Below are positions 61,821 through 64,000 of a DNA stretch of 64,000 nt, piece by piece (positions within the stretch are counted from its first letter, which is position 1; every line of letters starts with the position of its first letter). The stretch comes from Oribacterium sp. (GTDB lineage Bacteria; Bacillota_A; Clostridia; Lachnospirales; Lachnospiraceae). Position numbers and translations under genes: made by a program. The notes under the pieces are model-generated. The model saw only the letters and a program-made list of their open reading frames with translations, did not search any database and had not been told where the DNA came from. Location: contig SFND01000021.1 of NCBI GenBank assembly GCA_004554245.1, positions 1 through 64,000 on the forward strand, written 5' to 3'.

Positions 61821-62049
61821 AGAGCCTCCTCTTATGCCTGCTGCCGGGTGCCAGCGCCGCCTCGGTTTCTGCATACATACTACATTTACATGTTTATATG
61901 CGGGATAAAATCCCCGTATATGTATAGAACATGTCTGTTCCATGCTTTCTTAATATCTAAGCATTTAAAAAAGTAAAACGCAACCTGTTTTCCGCTTCGT
62001 CTATGAAAAAAACCATGCGTAAATCGCGCTTCTCATGTCCATAAATGCT
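61821..62049. other. Leader of the ACT-PFL operon
   Basis: No gene. AT-rich with CGGG(G)ATTTTATCCCCG dyad near 61902-61917 and an ACATG...CATGT pair. No clear consensus promoter or known riboswitch recognised. Confidence 0.35.
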
Positions 62050-62074
62050 AAAAAGGACAGGGTGACCCTGTCCT
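62050..62074 (-). terminator. Intrinsic terminator of the WalJ-like gene
   Basis: Perfect 9-bp stem AGGACAGGG / CCCTGTCCT with a 3-base loop, followed by TTTTTAGC on the minus strand. Confidence 0.9.
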
Positions 62075-62144
62075 CGATAGCCCGTACTTATGGCGGTCAT
62101 TCTATGATTTTATATTAGTGTAAGCTGCAGTTTTACCAGTTTAT

Positions 62145-62175
62145 GGGGTCTGACCCCATTACGAAATTCTTAAGA
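62145..62175. repeat. GGGGTCTGACCCC palindrome with conserved flank
   Basis: Core at 62145-62157 followed by ATTACGAAATTCTTAAG, ending ~12 bases from the WalJ-like stop codon. Same flank as at 22258 and 30920. Confidence 0.8.
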
Positions 62176-62185
62176 TGGCCGGGGT

Positions 62186-62983
62186 CTACAGTTCGATGAT
62201 GTCCGAGATGCGGTCGCGCTGCGCGACGCTGATGTCGAAATCGCCGGCGCGGTAGTCGGAGTCTGATCCGTCGATCTCCTGCTGTACGGTTTTCAGCGCG
62301 AGCTCCGGGAGGTTGTTCTCCTTACTGAGATGCCCGAGAAAGACATGCTTCACATGCGGATTCAGGATGCGGTCGATGAGATGCCCGGAGCTTTCGTTAC
62401 TGAGGTGGCCATGGTCACTCAGGATCCGGCGCTTCAGGGACATCGGATACGGGCCCGTGCTCAGCATGCGGACATCGTGGTTCGCTTCGACCACCATCGC
62501 GTCGAGATTTTCAAGATGCGATACGATGTAATCGTCGTAGTGCCCCATGTCGGTGGCGATGGCGACACGCTTCTCGCCCGCCTCGATACGGTAGCCGACC
62601 GGATCCGCTGCGTCATGATCGATGGAAAACGGGATTACGCTAAGGTCGCCGACGGTGGTCACAGCATCCGGAAGGATCGGCTGCAGCAGATCCGTCGCGA
62701 AATCACCGAGCGTACGATTCAGCATCACCTCACGAAGCGTGCCCAGCGTGCCGTAGATCGGAATCTGGTATTTACGGGATATCGTACCGACGGCACGGAT
62801 ATGATCGATGTGTTCATGCGTGAGGAAAATCGCCTGCACATCCGAAAGCTCGAGGTCCAGCGCGTGGAGTCCCTGATTGACAGCCTTCATCGTCACCCCC
62901 ACATCCACCAGCACATGCGTATGGTCCGTGCCGATGTAGCTGCTGTTCCCGCCGGAGCCACTGGCGATACTCGTAAATCTCAT
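62186..62983 (-). CDS. MBL-fold hydrolase, WalJ/YycJ type
   Basis: 265 residues, cytosolic metallo-beta-lactamase fold. FTSIASGSGGNSSYIGTDHTHVLVDVGVTMK at the start is typical of WalJ (YycJ), a predicted nuclease linked to DNA repair or cell-wall homeostasis. Metal motif LTHEHIDHIRAVG near residue 54, IDHDAADPVGYRIE near 116, ATDMGHYD near 142 and EANHDVRMLSTGPYP near 166. No walRK genes are adjacent in the window. Activity not proven for this copy. Confidence 0.9.
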   Translation of the reverse strand: MRFTSIASGSGGNSSYIGTDHTHVLVDVGVTMKAVNQGLHALDLELSDVQAIFLTHEHIDHIRAVGTISRKYQIPIYGTLGTLREVMLNRTLGDFATDLLQPILPDAVTTVGDLSVIPFSIDHDAADPVGYRIEAGEKRVAIATDMGHYDDYIVSHLENLDAMVVEANHDVRMLSTGPYPMSLKRRILSDHGHLSNESSGHLIDRILNPHVKHVFLGHLSKENNLPELALKTVQQEIDGSDSDYRAGDFDISVAQRDRISDIIEL

Positions 62984-63032
62984 AAAACTGCTTTCATCCT
63001 TCCTTTTATAGCAATCCAGTCAAGTAAACACG

Positions 63033-63070
63033 GAGGACCAGCAACGGAGACACAGTACTGCGAGGCTTAC
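63033..63070. repeat. Inverted solo half-module of the telescoping palindrome family
   Basis: ACCAGCAACGGAGACACAGTACTGCGAGG in plus orientation (split here: CAACGGAGACACAG, then TACTGCGAGG), equivalent to the right arms of copies B-D but on the opposite strand. No partner arm is present. Located in the coaE-WalJ gap. Confidence 0.55.
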
Positions 63071-63151
63071 ACCTGGAGTGTTCTGTCCTTCATGTTTTGA
63101 AATCGAATCCGGACATGGTGGGCGCGGCCCACTCAATGCACAGTACAGACC

Positions 63152-63213
63152 CCGGTGAAATGTCCGTGGCCGCTATGACAATCTCTGTCTATCTGCCACG
63201 GACATTTCGCCGG
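63152..63213. repeat. Long hairpin downstream of coaE
   Basis: 19-bp inverted repeat with one mismatch, 63152-63170 and 63195-63213 (CCGGTGAAATGTCCG / CGGACATTTCGCCGG), enclosing 24 bases. No T tract, ~65 bases after the coaE stop; role unclear. Confidence 0.7.
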
Positions 63214-63278
63214 AACCTGTTCTTTGCATTCGCAAGCCTTGCGCCCGCCATGCCCCGGATTCGCTGCTACGTTTCATA

Positions 63279-63866
63279 TTACCCTTCGTGTAAATGCTCC
63301 CTGATCGTCGTTTCTGTCTCTTCGCGGCTTCCTGAGTTATCAATCACGAAATCTGCCATCGCAGCGTACTCGTCGTCCGGAATCTGGGCGTGGATCATCG
63401 CGCGGGCTTTCTCTTCGGAGTAGCCACGGGTTTCCATGAGGCGGGCGATACGCACAGCTTCCTCGGTATAGACGAACCATACCTCGTCGCAGAGCTCCAC
63501 GAAATGGGCGATCGGAAGTGCTGTTTCGACGACGATGTCCGCCCCGCTCTTCCGCGCCGCGCGCACCTGCGCATCGACGTATTTCCAGACTGCCGGGTGG
63601 ACGATGCTGTCGACCTGTGACCGCAGCTTCTGTTTTCCGACACCGTAGATTCTCGACGCGAAAACCGGCAGATCGACACTGCCGTCGGCCCGCTCGATAT
63701 CCGCACCGAGTAGCGCCTTAAGTGCCTCAAACACCGGATCTCCATGGACATAAAACGACTTCGCAATGTCGTCCGTCCGGTACGCTGTAAACTGATACTC
63801 CTGCGTGAGAACGTCCAGCACACTGGATTTCCCCGCACCGACGCCTCCGATCACTCCGATCACCAT
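63279..63866 (-). CDS. coaE: Dephospho-CoA kinase
   Basis: Last step of CoA synthesis: phosphorylates the 3' hydroxyl of dephospho-CoA. 195 residues. P-loop GVIGGVGAGKSSVLDVL near residue 4, DDIAKSFYVHGDPVF near 37, IVHPAVWKYVDAQV near 87, VVETALPIAHFVELCDEVWFVYTEE near 113, and RLMETRGYSEEKARAMIHAQ near 142. ATG 63866 has AAAGGA upstream. No polA/mutM neighbour is visible before the window ends. Confidence 0.95.
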   Translation of the reverse strand: MVIGVIGGVGAGKSSVLDVLTQEYQFTAYRTDDIAKSFYVHGDPVFEALKALLGADIERADGSVDLPVFASRIYGVGKQKLRSQVDSIVHPAVWKYVDAQVRAARKSGADIVVETALPIAHFVELCDEVWFVYTEEAVRIARLMETRGYSEEKARAMIHAQIPDDEYAAMADFVIDNSGSREETETTIREHLHEG

Positions 63867-63885
63867 TGATTTCCTTTCAGTTTAT

Positions 63886-64000
63886 GGGGTCTGACCCCAT
63901 AAACTCCAACTTTAGATTTTATTTATAAGAATTTAATGGGGTCAGACCCCATAAACTTTAACTTTAGATTTTGTTTATAAAAATTTAATGGGGTCAGACC
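63886..64000. repeat. Tandem GGGGTCAGACCCC array running off the window
   Basis: Cores at 63886-63898, 63938-63950 and 63990-64000 (cut by the window edge), a 52-bp period. Between cores: ATAAACT...ACTTTAGATTTT.TTTATAA.AATTTAAT, almost identical in the two complete units and close to the 30856 pair. Confidence 0.88.

Noticed and set aside
1..64000. tRNA, rRNA, prophage or insertion-sequence genes
   Set aside because: None recognised by eye on either strand.

Overview
The window looks like a chromosomal segment of a fermentative Gram-positive anaerobe of the Clostridia, most likely Lachnospiraceae. The basis is pyruvate:ferredoxin oxidoreductase, Pta/AckA acetate formation, a stand-alone flavodiiron protein, a c-di-AMP receptor of the DarA/PstA type, TmcAL, a PlsY acyltransferase and an outer-membrane-free Pel locus. 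Genes are GC-rich and intergenic promoters are AT-rich. All 46 genes I accept lie on the minus strand, so transcription runs from high to low coordinates. I see no tRNA, rRNA, CRISPR-Cas or transposase gene.

Layout from high to low coordinate: coaE and a WalJ-like hydrolase; an ACT/PFL pair; tmcAL; the c-di-AMP receptor; pta-ackA; a nine-gene exopolysaccharide locus (pelD-pelE-DUF2194-pelF-pelG-cotH-VTC-DUF4956-DUF4832, 55271 to 42598); an AEC transporter; rpmF; a flavodiiron protein; a DUF4015 lipoprotein; leuS; uvrC; a VanW protein; nifJ; der-plsY-gpsA; a complete branched-chain amino acid ABC importer (livK-livH-livM-livG-livF); a beta-CASP RNase-like protein; a small membrane protein; alaS; rpsU; phoH-ybeY-flippase; a BaiN-like flavoprotein; a GGDEF protein with a sugar-binding lipoprotein; a FAD dehydrogenase; proB-DUF896.

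The Pel locus has the synthase core (PelF glycosyltransferase, PelG membrane transporter, PelD c-di-GMP receptor, PelE) but no outer-membrane parts. PelD carries an intact RxxD I-site next to a destroyed GGDEF active site, and is fused to an SDR-like domain. A DUF2194 deacetylase-like protein stands where PelA would be. Downstream and translationally coupled are a CotH kinase, a VTC polyphosphate-polymerase domain, a DUF4956 membrane protein and a DUF4832 lipoprotein. The first pel gene starts directly behind the strong ackA terminator. A GGDEF enzyme elsewhere in the window could supply c-di-GMP.

Non-coding structure is unusually rich. (1) A family of large nested palindromes, five copies of about 190-390 bp, each lies at or within a few dozen bases of a stop codon; arms are telescoped and stems covary between copies. 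(2) Six 36-bp dyad units with exactly constant internal geometry recur every 72-75 bp at 3281-3682. (3) GGGGTCAGACCCC palindromes recur in five intergenic places. (4) Three 39-bp tandem repeats lie between phoH and ybeY. These are the parts most likely to be undescribed.
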